NCBI GenBank assembly: GCA_963806335.1
Contig: CAWDXO010000010.1
Coordinates: 62,001-126,000 of the forward strand
Length of the DNA: 64,000 bases
From: Palsa-504 sp963806335
GTDB taxonomy: Bacteria > Actinomycetota > Actinomycetes > Streptosporangiales > Streptosporangiaceae
Reading direction: 5' to 3'
Shown here: in pieces, positions 1 to 8,273 of the stretch
How positions within the stretch are numbered: position 1 is the first letter of the stretch
Layout: each line of letters starts with the position of its first letter
Notes under the pieces: generated by a model
What the model saw: the letters and a program-made list of their open reading frames with translations, nothing else
Told to the model about the DNA's origin: nothing
Database searches by the model: none
Position numbers and translations under genes: made by a program

Positions 1-1
1 C

Positions 2-775
2 GCCATGGTGACCAGCGCGCACAAGACGCTGCCCGCGTACACCCAGGGTGCGCTGGTGCTGGCCAGGACCAAGCGGCTGGACGTGGCGCGGCTGGACCGG
101 GCCTTCGACGCGACCCACACGACGAGCCCGGCTGGGTCGATCATGGCCAGCATCGACGCGGCCCGGGCGCTGCTCGCCAGGGACGGCGAGCGGCTGTGCG
201 CCCGGCTGCTGCGCGGCGTGGCCGCGGCCCGCAAGCGGCTACGCGAGGTGCCCGGCGTGGGTGTGCTGGACGGCCCCGGCGTGGACCCGGCCAAGCTGGT
301 CGTGCTGCTGGCCGGGACCGGGGCGCACGGCGGCCTGGTCGAGGCCGACCTGATCGCCGCGGGCATGCCGGTCGAGATGGGCGACCGGGACACGGTGGTG
401 CCCATCGTGACGATGGCCGACGAAGAGGAGCGGATCGCGGCGTTCACCGAGGAACTGGTCGCCGTGATCGAGCGGCACCGCGGCCAGCCGCGCCGCGCCG
501 CCGCCACCGCCGCGTGGACGGTGCGGCCGCAGACCGTGCTGGCTCCGCGGGAGGCGTTCTTCGCGCCGAACGAGACCGTCGCGGCCAGCGCCGCCGTCGG
601 CCGGGTCAGCGCCGAGCTCGTCGCTCCCTACCCGCCCGGGGTGCCGGTGCTGGCCCCGGGCGAGCTCATCACGACCGAAGCGCTAGCCGCGCTGCGCGAG
701 GTGGCCGCCGACGGGGGCCGGATCGCCTACGCGGCCGACCCCACCCTGGCCACCTTCCAGGTCGTCATCGCCTGA
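2..775 (+). CDS. Orn/Lys/Arg decarboxylase family protein, C-terminal part (5' end outside window)
   Basis: The reading frame is open from the first bases, so the start lies upstream. The visible N-terminus contains SAHKTLPAYTQGA, which matches the PLP-lysine region of fold-type I (group III) amino-acid decarboxylases. The following roughly 250 residues fit the small domain and C-terminal domain of Orn/Lys/Arg decarboxylases. Such enzymes remove the alpha-carboxyl of basic amino acids to make cadaverine, agmatine or putrescine in the cytoplasm; which substrate is used cannot be told from this fragment. The last 93 bases overlap the 3' end of the convergent MFS transporter gene. The family assignment is firm; the substrate is open. 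Confidence 0.85.
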   Translation, partial: AMVTSAHKTLPAYTQGALVLARTKRLDVARLDRAFDATHTTSPAGSIMASIDAARALLARDGERLCARLLRGVAAARKRLREVPGVGVLDGPGVDPAKLVVLLAGTGAHGGLVEADLIAAGMPVEMGDRDTVVPIVTMADEEERIAAFTEELVAVIERHRGQPRRAAATAAWTVRPQTVLAPREAFFAPNETVAASAAVGRVSAELVAPYPPGVPVLAPGELITTEALAALREVAADGGRIAYAADPTLATFQVVIA

Positions 776-2575
776 GGTCACCGCCGCCGCGGTGCCGGTC
801 TCGGCGGTGCCATCCGTCGTGGCGGGCCCGTGCTCGTCGTGCACGTACCGGCGGCCGCGCAGCAGCGACGCCACCGCCGCGACCAGGCAGGCGACGATCG
901 CGAAGTCGAACGCGATGTCCAGGCCGCGGTCGAACGGCGCCGAGATCAGCGACGGGAAGAAGCTGTGCCCGGTCAGGTAGGCGGCGTGGCTGGCGGGAAG
1001 CTTGGCGAGGGTGGAGCCGAGCAGCGTCTGGATCGGATTATAGCCGAGCAGCGCGGCGAACATGATCGAGACCGGCGGCAGCGCGGCCAGCTTGGCCGCG
1101 GCGGCCGGCGGGACGCCCTGGGCCACCAGGCCGTGGCTGAGGGTGGCCGGCAGCGAGGAGGCCAGCCCCAGGATGATCAGCGTGAAGAAGATGCCGATGG
1201 ACAAGACCATGGCCGAGTTCTGGAACGTCGCGCTCATGCCCGCGCCCACCCCGCGCCGCTCCGGCGGCAGGCTGTTCATGATGCCGGCCCGGTTGGGCGA
1301 GGCGAACAGGCCCATGCCGATCCCGTTGAGCAGCAGGATGCCCGCGAACTGCCAGTAGACGAAGTTAACGGGCAGCAGTTCGAGCAGCCCGAACGAGGCC
1401 GCGGCTACCACCATGCCGCCGGTGGCGAACGGCCGGGCCCCGAACCGGTCCGACAGGTAGCCGGACACCGGCCCGGCGATCAGGAAGCCGACCGTGAGCG
1501 GGAGCATCGCAATGCCGGCCCACAACGGGGTCCGCTCGAAGCTGTAGCCGTGGATGGGCAGGTAGATGCCCTGCAGCCAGATGATTAGGACGAACATCAT
1601 GCCGCCGCGCCCGAGCCCGGCCAGCAGGCTGGCCAGGTTCCCCGCGGTGAAGGGCCGGATCTTGAACAAGGCCAGTGAGAACATGGGCTCGGCCACCCGC
1701 GTCTCGATCACGCAGAAGATCGCCAGCACCGCGAGGCCGCCCCCGATCAGGCCGATGACCAGCGGGCTGGTCCAGCCCATGGTGTGCCCGCCGTAGGGCT
1801 GGATGCCGTAGGTGATCCCGACCAGGGTGGCGATCAGGCCGACGCCGAACGTGAGGTTGCCCCACCAGTCGAGCCTGGCCGGGTGCCGGACGCCCCGCTC
1901 TTGCAGCTTGAGGTAGGACCAGACCGTGCCGAGCACGCCGAACGGGACCGAGACGAGGAAGACGTACCGCCAGTTGACCGGGCCGAGCACGCCGCCGACT
2001 ACGAGGCCGATGAACGACCCGGCGATGCCCGCCACCTGGTTGAGGCCGAGCGCCATGCCGCGCTCGTTGGCGGGGAAGGCGTCGGTGAGGATCGCGCTCG
2101 AGTTGGCCATCAGCATGGCCCCGCCGACGCCCTGCATGATCCGCATCCCGATCAGCCACCAGGCGGCGGGCGTACCGTGCAGCCAGGTCACCGACAGCAG
2201 GACGGAGAACAGGGCGAACAGCGCGAACCCGAGATTGAACATCCGGACCCGGCCGAACATGTCGCCCAGCCGCCCGAAGCTGACCACGAGGACCGCGGTG
2301 ACCACCAGGTAGCCCATGATCAGCCACAGCAGCAGGGTGGTGTTGCCAGGCTGGAGCGGATTGACGCCGATGCCGCGGAAGATGTCCGGCAGCGCGATCA
2401 GCATGATCGAGGCGTTGATGGTGGCCATCAGCATGCCGAGCGTCGTGTTCGACAGCGCGATCCACTTGTAGTGCGTCCGGCCGGCCGGCGCACCGGCGGC
2501 CGCGTGGCGCGCGTGACCGTTGTGCCGGTTAGGTGCCGTCTCTGCGTGGCGCGGCTGAGGTGATACGGACGGCAC
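683..2575 (-). CDS. MFS drug-efflux transporter, DHA2 (EmrB/QacA) type
   Basis: The 630-residue product has about fourteen hydrophobic segments, as expected for the DHA2 group of proton-coupled multidrug exporters. The stretch GVGGAMLMANSSAIL is a typical helix-5 antiporter motif, and GRLGDMFGRVRMF is the loop 2-3 MFS signature. It probably exports toxic organic compounds across the plasma membrane. The start is a GTG preceded by a good ribosome site (GGAGGAA, about six bases upstream). The hydrophilic C-terminal tail of about 40 residues overlaps the upstream decarboxylase gene tail-to-tail. A perfect 7-bp inverted repeat lies about 30 bases before the start, suggesting control by a MarR/TetR-type repressor that is not encoded next door. 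Confidence 0.9.
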   Translation of the reverse strand: MPSVSPQPRHAETAPNRHNGHARHAAAGAPAGRTHYKWIALSNTTLGMLMATINASIMLIALPDIFRGIGVNPLQPGNTTLLLWLIMGYLVVTAVLVVSFGRLGDMFGRVRMFNLGFALFALFSVLLSVTWLHGTPAAWWLIGMRIMQGVGGAMLMANSSAILTDAFPANERGMALGLNQVAGIAGSFIGLVVGGVLGPVNWRYVFLVSVPFGVLGTVWSYLKLQERGVRHPARLDWWGNLTFGVGLIATLVGITYGIQPYGGHTMGWTSPLVIGLIGGGLAVLAIFCVIETRVAEPMFSLALFKIRPFTAGNLASLLAGLGRGGMMFVLIIWLQGIYLPIHGYSFERTPLWAGIAMLPLTVGFLIAGPVSGYLSDRFGARPFATGGMVVAAASFGLLELLPVNFVYWQFAGILLLNGIGMGLFASPNRAGIMNSLPPERRGVGAGMSATFQNSAMVLSIGIFFTLIILGLASSLPATLSHGLVAQGVPPAAAAKLAALPPVSIMFAALLGYNPIQTLLGSTLAKLPASHAAYLTGHSFFPSLISAPFDRGLDIAFDFAIVACLVAAVASLLRGRRYVHDEHGPATTDGTAETGTAAAVTSGDDDLEGGQGGVGRVGDPAPVGGHLAQRG

Positions 2576-2602
2576 GAGCGTTCCTCCGTAGCGAGCAGGG
2601 AA

Positions 2603-2624
2603 TTAGTTGCTTAATAACAACTAA
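2603..2624. promoter_or_regulatory. Candidate repressor operator upstream of the MFS gene
   Basis: TTAGTTG and CAACTAA form a perfect 7-bp inverted repeat around an 8-bp AT-rich spacer, directly upstream of the transporter ribosome site. The surroundings are more than 70% GC, so this AT-rich palindrome stands out. Its size and place are like MarR- or TetR-family operators in front of efflux pumps. The binding protein is unknown. Confidence 0.55.
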
Positions 2625-2683
2625 CTGATCCTGGGATGTGTTCCCTGCTCGCCGGCGGAGTTGACGATGATCGCTGGCGTCCC

Positions 2684-4243
2684 TCAGGCTGACCGCTTGG
2701 CGCTCTCGGGCCAGGCCGCGTTCTGGGGGCGGCGTCCCGCCTTCCCGCTGCCGCGGCCGAAACCGTCGCGCGGGAAACCGTCACGGGTGAAACTGCCGCG
2801 GGTGCCGGCCGCGGGGCGGCCCTGACGGCGGCTGCTGCCGGAGTGGCGGGCCGGCGCCGAGGTGCTCTGCAGGTCGATCTTGGCCGCATGCGCGGCCACC
2901 GGCTTCGGCGGGACGGGGGTGCCCGACGCCGCGATCTCCCGGACCACGTGATGCCCGGTGGCTACCTCATCGCTGGCCGCGGTGACGCCGGCCGCGTCGT
3001 GCAGCCGCTGAAGCTCACGGACCTGGCCGCGCTCCACCAGCGCGATGACCATGCCGGCCGCCCCGGCCCGGGCGGTACGGCCCGAGCGGTGCAGGTAGTC
3101 CTTGTGGTCGTTGGGCGGGTCGAACTGCACGACGAGGTCGACGTCGTCGACGTGGATGCCGCGCGCCGCGACGTCGGTCGCGACCAGGACGCGGGGGTGC
3201 CCAGCGGCGAACGCGTCCAGGGCCCGCTGCCGCTGGTTCTGATTGCGGTCGCCGTGGATGGCGGCGGCCTCGACTCCGGCCCGGGCGAGCTGCTTGGCGA
3301 GCCGGTCCGCGCCGTACTTGGTACGGACGAAGAACAGCGTCCGTCCCGGCCGGCTGGCGATCTCGGCCGCGATCGCGACCTTGTCCTCACCCTTGAGGAC
3401 CAGGACCCGGTGCTCGGCCGGGCCGGAGTCGGTCGAGGACGTGACCGCGTGCAGCGCGGGATCACGGACGTAAGAGGTCACGAGCTGGCCGACCCCGCGG
3501 TCCAGGGTCGCGGAGAAGAACATCCGCTGACCGTCGGCGGGCGTCTGGTCGAGGATACGGGTGACCGCGGGCATGAAGCCGAGGTCGGCCATGTGGTCCG
3601 CCTCGTCGAGCACGGTGACCTGGATGTCGGACAGCGTGCAGGCATGCCGCTCGAGCAGGTCGATGAGCCGGCCCGGCGTCGCCACCACGATGTCGGCGTC
3701 GCGGACCCGGGTGATCTGCCGGCCGATCGGCACACCGCCGTAGACGGTGGCGATGCTCACGTTGATCCGGCGGCCGAGCGGGGTGAGCACGTCGGCGACC
3801 TGCTGAGCGAGTTCGCGGGTGGGGACGAGGACCAGGCCGCGGGGCGCCTTGGGCCGCCGCCGGTCACTCGTGGCCGCGAGCCGGGTCAGCAGCGGCAGGC
3901 CGAACGCCAGGGTCTTGCCTGATCCGGTCTGGGCGCGGCCCAGCACGTCGCGGCCGGCCAGCGCATCGGGCAGCGCCCGGGCCTGGATCGCGAACGGCTC
4001 GTGGATGTCACTGGCCGCCAGCGCGCTGACCAGGCGCGGGTCCAGGCCGAGTTCGGCGAAGGTGGCCGGGGCCGGCTGCGGTGCCGCGGCGGCGGCGTCG
4101 AGGGCGAGATCGAGTGCGGAATGCGGTTCGACGCGCCGCGGCTTAGGCGCGCGGGGGTGCTTGGCAGCCTCATGGCCGCGCCGCGAAGCGGCACGACCTC
4201 CGCTGCCGAAAGACGTGCGGGGACGCCGGGAACTGTGGGGCAT
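2684..4243 (-). CDS. DEAD-box ATP-dependent RNA helicase (RhlE/DeaD-like)
   Basis: All core helicase motifs are visible: the Q-motif region near residues 63-88, Walker A AQTGSGKT at 104-111, PTRELAQQ, TPGR, the DEAD box in VLDEADHMADLGF, SAT, and the C-terminal RecA domain with HRSGRTARAG. The first 60 residues and the last 90 are basic, Arg/Gly-rich extensions that probably contact RNA. The protein unwinds RNA duplexes in ribosome assembly, mRNA decay or cold adaptation. The ATG at 4241-4243 has a GGAG ribosome site eight bases away. The leader upstream can form a hairpin (CCGGCT/AGCCGG, 4299-4315), and cold-inducible helicases often have structured leaders, but regulation here is inference. 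Confidence 0.93.
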   Translation of the reverse strand: MPHSSRRPRTSFGSGGRAASRRGHEAAKHPRAPKPRRVEPHSALDLALDAAAAAPQPAPATFAELGLDPRLVSALAASDIHEPFAIQARALPDALAGRDVLGRAQTGSGKTLAFGLPLLTRLAATSDRRRPKAPRGLVLVPTRELAQQVADVLTPLGRRINVSIATVYGGVPIGRQITRVRDADIVVATPGRLIDLLERHACTLSDIQVTVLDEADHMADLGFMPAVTRILDQTPADGQRMFFSATLDRGVGQLVTSYVRDPALHAVTSSTDSGPAEHRVLVLKGEDKVAIAAEIASRPGRTLFFVRTKYGADRLAKQLARAGVEAAAIHGDRNQNQRQRALDAFAAGHPRVLVATDVAARGIHVDDVDLVVQFDPPNDHKDYLHRSGRTARAGAAGMVIALVERGQVRELQRLHDAAGVTAASDEVATGHHVVREIAASGTPVPPKPVAAHAAKIDLQSTSAPARHSGSSRRQGRPAAGTRGSFTRDGFPRDGFGRGSGKAGRRPQNAAWPESAKRSA

Positions 4244-4402
4244 GCGAAAAACTCCATCAAAGGTTCGGGGGTCGCATGCTCAGAGACTTCAACGGCGACC
4301 GGCTATTTCAGCCGGACTGCTCACACAGCGACCGGCGGGCTGCTCGCCCGCGGAGCGGCGGCGAATATCGCCGCCTCACATGCAAGGCTACAGGAGGCCG
4401 GC

Positions 4403-5131
4403 CTATTCCCCGGGCCTTATCGCGTCATAGTCTCGCCAGGGATCCGTGACGAACTCGCGCCAGTGCGAATCGTGCCCGGTCCGCTTGATCCGGTAGTACA
4501 CGGCCCGCCGCACCGCTCCGGACGTGTTGCCGCCGATGTTGTGGCCGAGCAGGTAATGCGCGAGCAGCAGGTCTCCGGGCCGGCCGGTGACCTGTTCGGC
4601 CTCAGGCGCCGCGATCGGCGGGTAGCCGCCCGCGGCGAGCAGCGCATCGGGCCCGTGCTCGCGGAAGTACTCCGCGTGGGTCAGGTGGGTGCCAGGCCAA
4701 ACCCACAGGTTCCCGGCGTCCCGTTCGCGCTGATCGGACATCAGCACCCCGGCGAGCATGGTGAACGTCCCGGGTCTGCCGTCGGGGCCGGCCGGAACGC
4801 CGTCGATGTGATGCATGCCCGGGCGGTGCGGGAACGGCGGGATGTTAAGCGCCACCTGCACTTGCCACGGCCGCTCCAGCGTCCCCGGCCCGGTCAGCGA
4901 TTCGGCCGCCCCGAACGCCGGGCTGCCGGTCAGCAGCGCCGCCAGGGCCGGTGCCTGCCCGGCCTCGGGAAAGTAGTTGTACGGTCCCCGTACTTCCGGG
5001 CTGGGCGGGTCGCGCTTGATCAGCTCATCGATGGCGGCTGACGCGGTATCCACCACGTCGGGCGGAACCAGCCGCGGCAGCACCAGGAAGCCGCGCTCGG
5101 CAAATTCCGCCACTTGCCTGCGGGTCAGCAT
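4403..5131 (-). CDS. Phytanoyl-CoA dioxygenase (PhyH) family protein
   Basis: This 242-residue protein has the double-stranded beta-helix signature of Fe(II)/2-oxoglutarate oxygenases. The metal dyad is visible as H108-x-D110 in MHHIDG, and a distal His lies in LLAHYLLGHNIGG, followed by an Arg (VRRAVYYRI) suited to binding 2-oxoglutarate. The family hydroxylates lipids, natural products or small acids; the substrate cannot be inferred. The gene stands alone, about 160 bases from the helicase start. A second PhyH protein occurs near 59 kb but is only distantly similar. Confidence 0.85.
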   Translation of the reverse strand: MLTRRQVAEFAERGFLVLPRLVPPDVVDTASAAIDELIKRDPPSPEVRGPYNYFPEAGQAPALAALLTGSPAFGAAESLTGPGTLERPWQVQVALNIPPFPHRPGMHHIDGVPAGPDGRPGTFTMLAGVLMSDQRERDAGNLWVWPGTHLTHAEYFREHGPDALLAAGGYPPIAAPEAEQVTGRPGDLLLAHYLLGHNIGGNTSGAVRRAVYYRIKRTGHDSHWREFVTDPWRDYDAIRPGE

Positions 5132-5304
5132 GAGCCTGACCGTAGCCCGGCGGCCAGGCTGACGGCGAGCCGTTTTCCGGTCAGCCGCGGGCCCCGGCGC
5201 AGAGCCCGCCGAGCCGACGTGCGGCGCGTGCCGCGGCGGCGCTCGGCCACGTCCGCGGCCAGCGTGATGAGCAGGCGTTCCTGCTCATGTGCGGTCAACC
5301 GCAC
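5125..5304 (-). pseudogene. Urease gamma subunit (ureA) 5' fragment
   Basis: From a GTG at 5302-5304 the frame reads VRLTAHEQERLLITLAADVA and then ERRR, closely matching the N-terminus of actinobacterial UreA. After about 24 residues the similarity stops. The expected continuation (ARG-x-LN-x-P-E-A motif) is absent in all three frames, and the frame runs on as Arg-rich filler to a stop at 5125. No ureB or ureC sequence follows. It is best read as a remnant of a lost urease operon. The match is short, so identity rests on about 24 residues. Confidence 0.55.
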
Positions 5305-5380
5305 AGCTGCACCAGATGGCAACGGTGTTTCGCGCCCATGAACACGGCTCCGTGGCGCGGCCCGGTCGGCCATGTCATGG

Positions 5381-5428
5381 CTTTGTCTGCAGTTGCGGGG
5401 GTTATAGCACCCGGAAACGTAGACAAAG
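5381..5428. repeat. Inverted repeat in degenerate intergenic DNA
   Basis: CTTTGTCT (5381-5388) and AGACAAAG (5421-5428) form a perfect 8-bp inverted repeat around 32 bases. It lies between the urease fragment and the broken hydrolase. It could be a weak terminator, a relic of a small mobile element, or chance. The surrounding 5374-5524 stretch holds no convincing gene. Confidence 0.3.
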
Positions 5429-5524
5429 GCGCACCGCTGTTGCTGGTCGTGGCGCGGCCTAGCCGCCGGAGGGAGCCCTGGTGTAATAGGGGTAATCGGT
5501 ACCGCGGGCTAAGATGCGCGCCGG

Positions 5525-5794
5525 TTAACGGCGCTGGCCGCGGCTGGGACGGCCGCGGCGGGGGGCGCGGTCTGGCGCCTGCGGCGTCCGGTCCCGCGCG
5601 CCGAGGGCGTCGGCGAGGTCGAAGAGGCTGGGGTCGTCCGGTGATCCGTCCACCCAGCACTTGAAGCGCGACGGCGTGGTGTCGTTATCCGGGAAGCAGC
5701 CGTCGGTCCGGCTGCTCTCCGGGTAACAGGCGCGCGCCCGGCTGGAGAACATCCCGCTCGCCTCCTGTGACTTGGCCTTCAGTACCTGGATCAT
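5525..5794 (-). CDS. Small hypothetical protein (doubtful)
   Basis: An 89-residue frame encodes a Ser/Asp-rich peptide with three Cys residues and an Arg-rich C-terminal tail. It resembles no family I know. It starts immediately downstream of the broken hydrolase. The residue mix is less Arg/Ala-biased than random frames in this GC-rich DNA, which is the only support for coding. It could be real, a degraded gene, or spurious. Confidence 0.25.
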   Translation of the reverse strand: MIQVLKAKSQEASGMFSSRARACYPESSRTDGCFPDNDTTPSRFKCWVDGSPDDPSLFDLADALGARDRTPQAPDRAPRRGRPSRGQRR

Positions 5795-5840
5795 CCCATT
5801 TTAGCGCGGAAAGTACGGTTCCCGGGGCGACCGGGCTGGA

Positions 5841-6062
5841 CTAACGCGCGCAGGTAGTCCAGCGCTGGTCCCAGCGGATCACCCGCAGGTGCGGGGCCAG
5901 TGTGCCGGCGAGGGTCCCGGACATGTCCCATAGGCCAGGTCCGCCGTGGCAGATGATCAGCGCGGCTCCGCGGCCGGTTTCCGCGGTCCACAGGCGGCAG
6001 CCGTCGTCGGTTAGGACGGACGGGTCGTCGTCGGGCTGGTCCGGCCGGCCGACTCGGCTCAC
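5841..6062 (-). pseudogene. Truncated alpha/beta hydrolase (proline iminopeptidase-like)
   Basis: The frame encodes 73 residues that include LIICHGGPGLWDMSGTL and VIRWDQR. These are the oxyanion-hole HGGPG motif and the WDQRG motif of proline iminopeptidases and related alpha/beta hydrolases. The protein ends four residues after the WDQR, before the nucleophile elbow, so the catalytic Ser, Asp and His are all missing. A normal member is about 280-310 residues. The downstream sequence in other frames does not restore the fold, so most of the gene has been deleted. It adjoins the urease fragment, making this a zone of gene decay. Confidence 0.65.
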
Positions 6063-6095
6063 GCGAAGAAAAGCCGCGAGCTCACGGTGGTGAAC

Positions 6096-6485
6096 TCAGC
6101 GGCGTCGGGTGCTGCGCTGATGCTGGTCTCGCGGGATGGAGTGGTGGTTCGGGGCGGGCGGCGCCTCGGCATCCGCCGAGGTATAAGCGTCCTCGACCTT
6201 GAGGCTGTGGAGCTCGATGCCGAAGCGAGCGTCGAGCGCCGTGGACAACATGGCGAGCGTCCGCAACGTCAGGTTCTCCCCGCCGCCGAGAATCTGGCTG
6301 ACTCGCCCCGGGGACACGCCCATCCGGGCCGCGAGGTCGGCGCGGGTCAGGCCGCGCTCACGCATAAGCCAGTTGATCTCGTTGGTCAGCTCCGTGACCA
6401 GGCCGTACATCTCTTCGTCGATCCGGGTCTGGTCGGCCTGCTGGTCAGCAGAAGCGCGTAGTCCGAAGCCCATCAGTGCCTCCAC
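6096..6485 (-). CDS. XRE-family helix-turn-helix transcriptional regulator
   Basis: The 129-residue protein carries one Cro/C1-type HTH of about 55 residues, seen in LTRADLAARMGVSPGRVSQI followed by a Leu-rich helix (TLRTLAMLSTAL). The N-terminal 30 residues look helical and the last 35 are polar and disordered. It is a small DNA-binding repressor or antitoxin-like protein, but no toxin gene lies next to it. The gene is preceded by a cluster of AGCTA-type inverted repeats (6537-6568), which suggests autoregulation. Confidence 0.85.
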   Translation of the reverse strand: MEALMGFGLRASADQQADQTRIDEEMYGLVTELTNEINWLMRERGLTRADLAARMGVSPGRVSQILGGGENLTLRTLAMLSTALDARFGIELHSLKVEDAYTSADAEAPPAPNHHSIPRDQHQRSTRRR

Positions 6486-6536
6486 CTTGCTACTGCCAGA
6501 CCTGCTGCGCCCGGACGGGTGTAGCTCCCAGTGTAC

Positions 6537-6568
6537 TTAGCTCTAGCTAAATGTATAGCTATGGCTAA
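6537..6568. promoter_or_regulatory. Candidate autoregulatory operator of the XRE gene
   Basis: TTAGCT-CT-AGCTAA is a perfect inverted repeat at 6537-6550. ATAGCTAT (6555-6562) and a further GGCTAA half-site follow directly. Several copies of one AT-rich half-site within about 30 bases, about 50 bases upstream of the XRE start, are typical of cooperative repressor binding over a promoter. Confidence 0.55.
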
Positions 6569-6910
6569 AGTCTCGCCGCCGCGAGGGCCTGGGTAACCTC
6601 CGGCCCGGGATCGTTATCTAAACGTTATCATTTTTGGGAGGCCGGGTCGCGCTCGAGTCGCCTGGGGCCTGGGTGGCCGACGGAGCGCCGAACCGGGTCG
6701 CCGGGGCCTGGCTAACGGCGGAACTGCGCTGCGCTCGCCCGTGGAACATCGAATCTGGCTCCGGCCGCTCGCCATGAAGAATGCCGAACAATTCGAAGTT
6801 ATCCCAGTGCGGGGATAAAGGCTAGATTGATCACCGATGACCTGCAACCATATTTCGTGGGTGGCGGCCGTTGCCTGTGCTCGCACAGGCGCAAGGCGAG
6901 GGGCTGGGAC
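6569..6910. other. Gene-free stretch before the membrane protein gene
   Basis: I see no gene here. It contains two loosely similar GC-rich segments built around GGGGCCTGG (6600-6715) and a perfect 7-bp inverted repeat TTATCCC/GGGATAA (6799-6818). The repeat is about 90 bases before the next start and could be an operator or part of a promoter. Confidence 0.4.
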
Positions 6911-7717
6911 ATGCTGGGCTGGGTCGCGGGTGCGGTCGTTACATTCGTCCTCTCGCTGGTTTTCGCGTCCTGGTTTCTTAAGCTCCGCTGCCGGGGGGTC
7001 GGACCGCCGTTCGGGCCTCGCGCCAGGCCCTGGGCCGTCGTCATCGTGGTGGCCACCGCGGTCGTCTCCACCGGCATAGGCCTGGTTATCGTCGCGGCTA
7101 GCCATCACGCCCCCACCGCGGCTGTCGGGATCATCGTGCCGGGCGGGCTGTGGTTCGCCAACGTGTCCGCCCCGCGGGACCGGCCGGGACTGCTGGCCGC
7201 CTGGCTGACCCGGCCGCTGAGCCGCCTGTACGACCGGATGGGCGAGGACATGCAGATCTGGTGCGATACCAGGCGCAAAGCGGCGCGGGAGCAGCCGCAA
7301 TGGATTTCTGACGCCGCGAAATATTATTACTACCAGGTGGAAGGCCGGCTAAAGGACGCCCGCGCGCAGGCGCAACTCGACAGCTGGCGCGAATCCATCG
7401 TGCACAAGATCATTATCGTGCGGCTGATAAACCTGGAGACCACCCCGGCCCGGCTTCATGCGTCTCTGCAAATGCACGCCGCCACGCGCAACATACGCAC
7501 CTTCGCCGACCAGGATCTGCCGCGGCTGGCCCGGCGACTGGAGGCCGATGCGCTCAACGAGCTGAACCTGTTCCTCGCGTATGCGTACCGGCTCGGGTAT
7601 CACAAGCTGCTGATTTATCCCTTCAGGCCGTCCGTTCACCGGACGCCCAGGTCCAGCACCTACGAGCCGGGCGTCCACGAGCCTGACGCGCCCGGGCCCC
7701 GCCCGCGGGAGACATGA
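6911..7717 (+). CDS. Hypothetical membrane protein with cytoplasmic C-terminal domain
   Basis: I do not recognise the family. The 268-residue product starts with a transmembrane helix (MLGWVAGAVVTFVLSLVFAS), followed by a second and a third hydrophobic segment up to about residue 80. A soluble helical domain of about 180 residues follows, rich in Arg, Leu and Ala, and the tail is Pro-rich. The ATG at 6911 is preferred over upstream in-frame starts because GAGGGG sits seven bases before it. An N-terminal membrane anchor with a charged helical domain suggests a cytoplasmic-facing scaffold or regulator, but no function can be given. It is followed by msrB at 85 bases. Confidence 0.65.
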   Translation: MLGWVAGAVVTFVLSLVFASWFLKLRCRGVGPPFGPRARPWAVVIVVATAVVSTGIGLVIVAASHHAPTAAVGIIVPGGLWFANVSAPRDRPGLLAAWLTRPLSRLYDRMGEDMQIWCDTRRKAAREQPQWISDAAKYYYYQVEGRLKDARAQAQLDSWRESIVHKIIIVRLINLETTPARLHASLQMHAATRNIRTFADQDLPRLARRLEADALNELNLFLAYAYRLGYHKLLIYPFRPSVHRTPRSSTYEPGVHEPDAPGPRPRET

Positions 7718-7802
7718 AATAGCCGCGGCCGGTACGGGGTTCCATACGTGGTGTCCCGCGCACCCGCAACCAGCGGGTGGCGCCATCGGTGAAGGAGCTG
7801 AC

Positions 7803-8273
7803 GTGTCGGACAACTATCGCAAGGATCCTGAGGCCATCGCCCAGCTGACCCCGGAGCAGTACCACGTTACCCAGGAGGCTGGCACCGAGCCGGCCTTCCG
7901 CAACGAGTTCTGGAACAACAAGGAACCCGGACTGTACGTGGACGTGGTGTCCGGTGAGCCGCTGTTCGCCTCGGTCAACAAGTACGACAGCCGCTCCGGC
8001 TGGCCGAGTTTCACGGTGCCGATCGAGCCGGGCAACGTGGTCGAGCACTCCGACGGCAGCTACGGCATGATCCGGACCGAGGTCCGGTCGGCCCACGGCG
8101 ACAGTCACCTGGGTCACGTGTTCCCCGACGGACCCGACGAGGCCGGCGGCCTGCGCTACTGCATCAACTCCGCCGCCTTGCGCTTCATCCCGCTGCCGGA
8201 CCTGGAGCGCGAGGGGTACGGCGACTACCGCAAGCTGTTCGAGCAGGACGACGACACCAGGAGCGCATCATGA
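7803..8273 (+). CDS. msrB: Peptide-methionine (R)-S-oxide reductase MsrB
   Basis: MsrB reduces methionine-R-sulfoxide in oxidised proteins using thioredoxin. The family blocks GWPSFTVPI, RSAHGDSHLGHVFPDGP and LRYCINSAALRF are present, with the catalytic Cys at residue 120. The two CxxC zinc-binding pairs found in many MsrBs are absent (residues 45-65 have none), so this is a zinc-free form. At 156 residues it is of normal length. The GTG start follows a GAAGGAG ribosome site. The gene overlaps msrA by four bases (ATGA), so both are translated together as a methionine-repair pair. Confidence 0.95.
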   Translation: MSDNYRKDPEAIAQLTPEQYHVTQEAGTEPAFRNEFWNNKEPGLYVDVVSGEPLFASVNKYDSRSGWPSFTVPIEPGNVVEHSDGSYGMIRTEVRSAHGDSHLGHVFPDGPDEAGGLRYCINSAALRFIPLPDLEREGYGDYRKLFEQDDDTRSAS

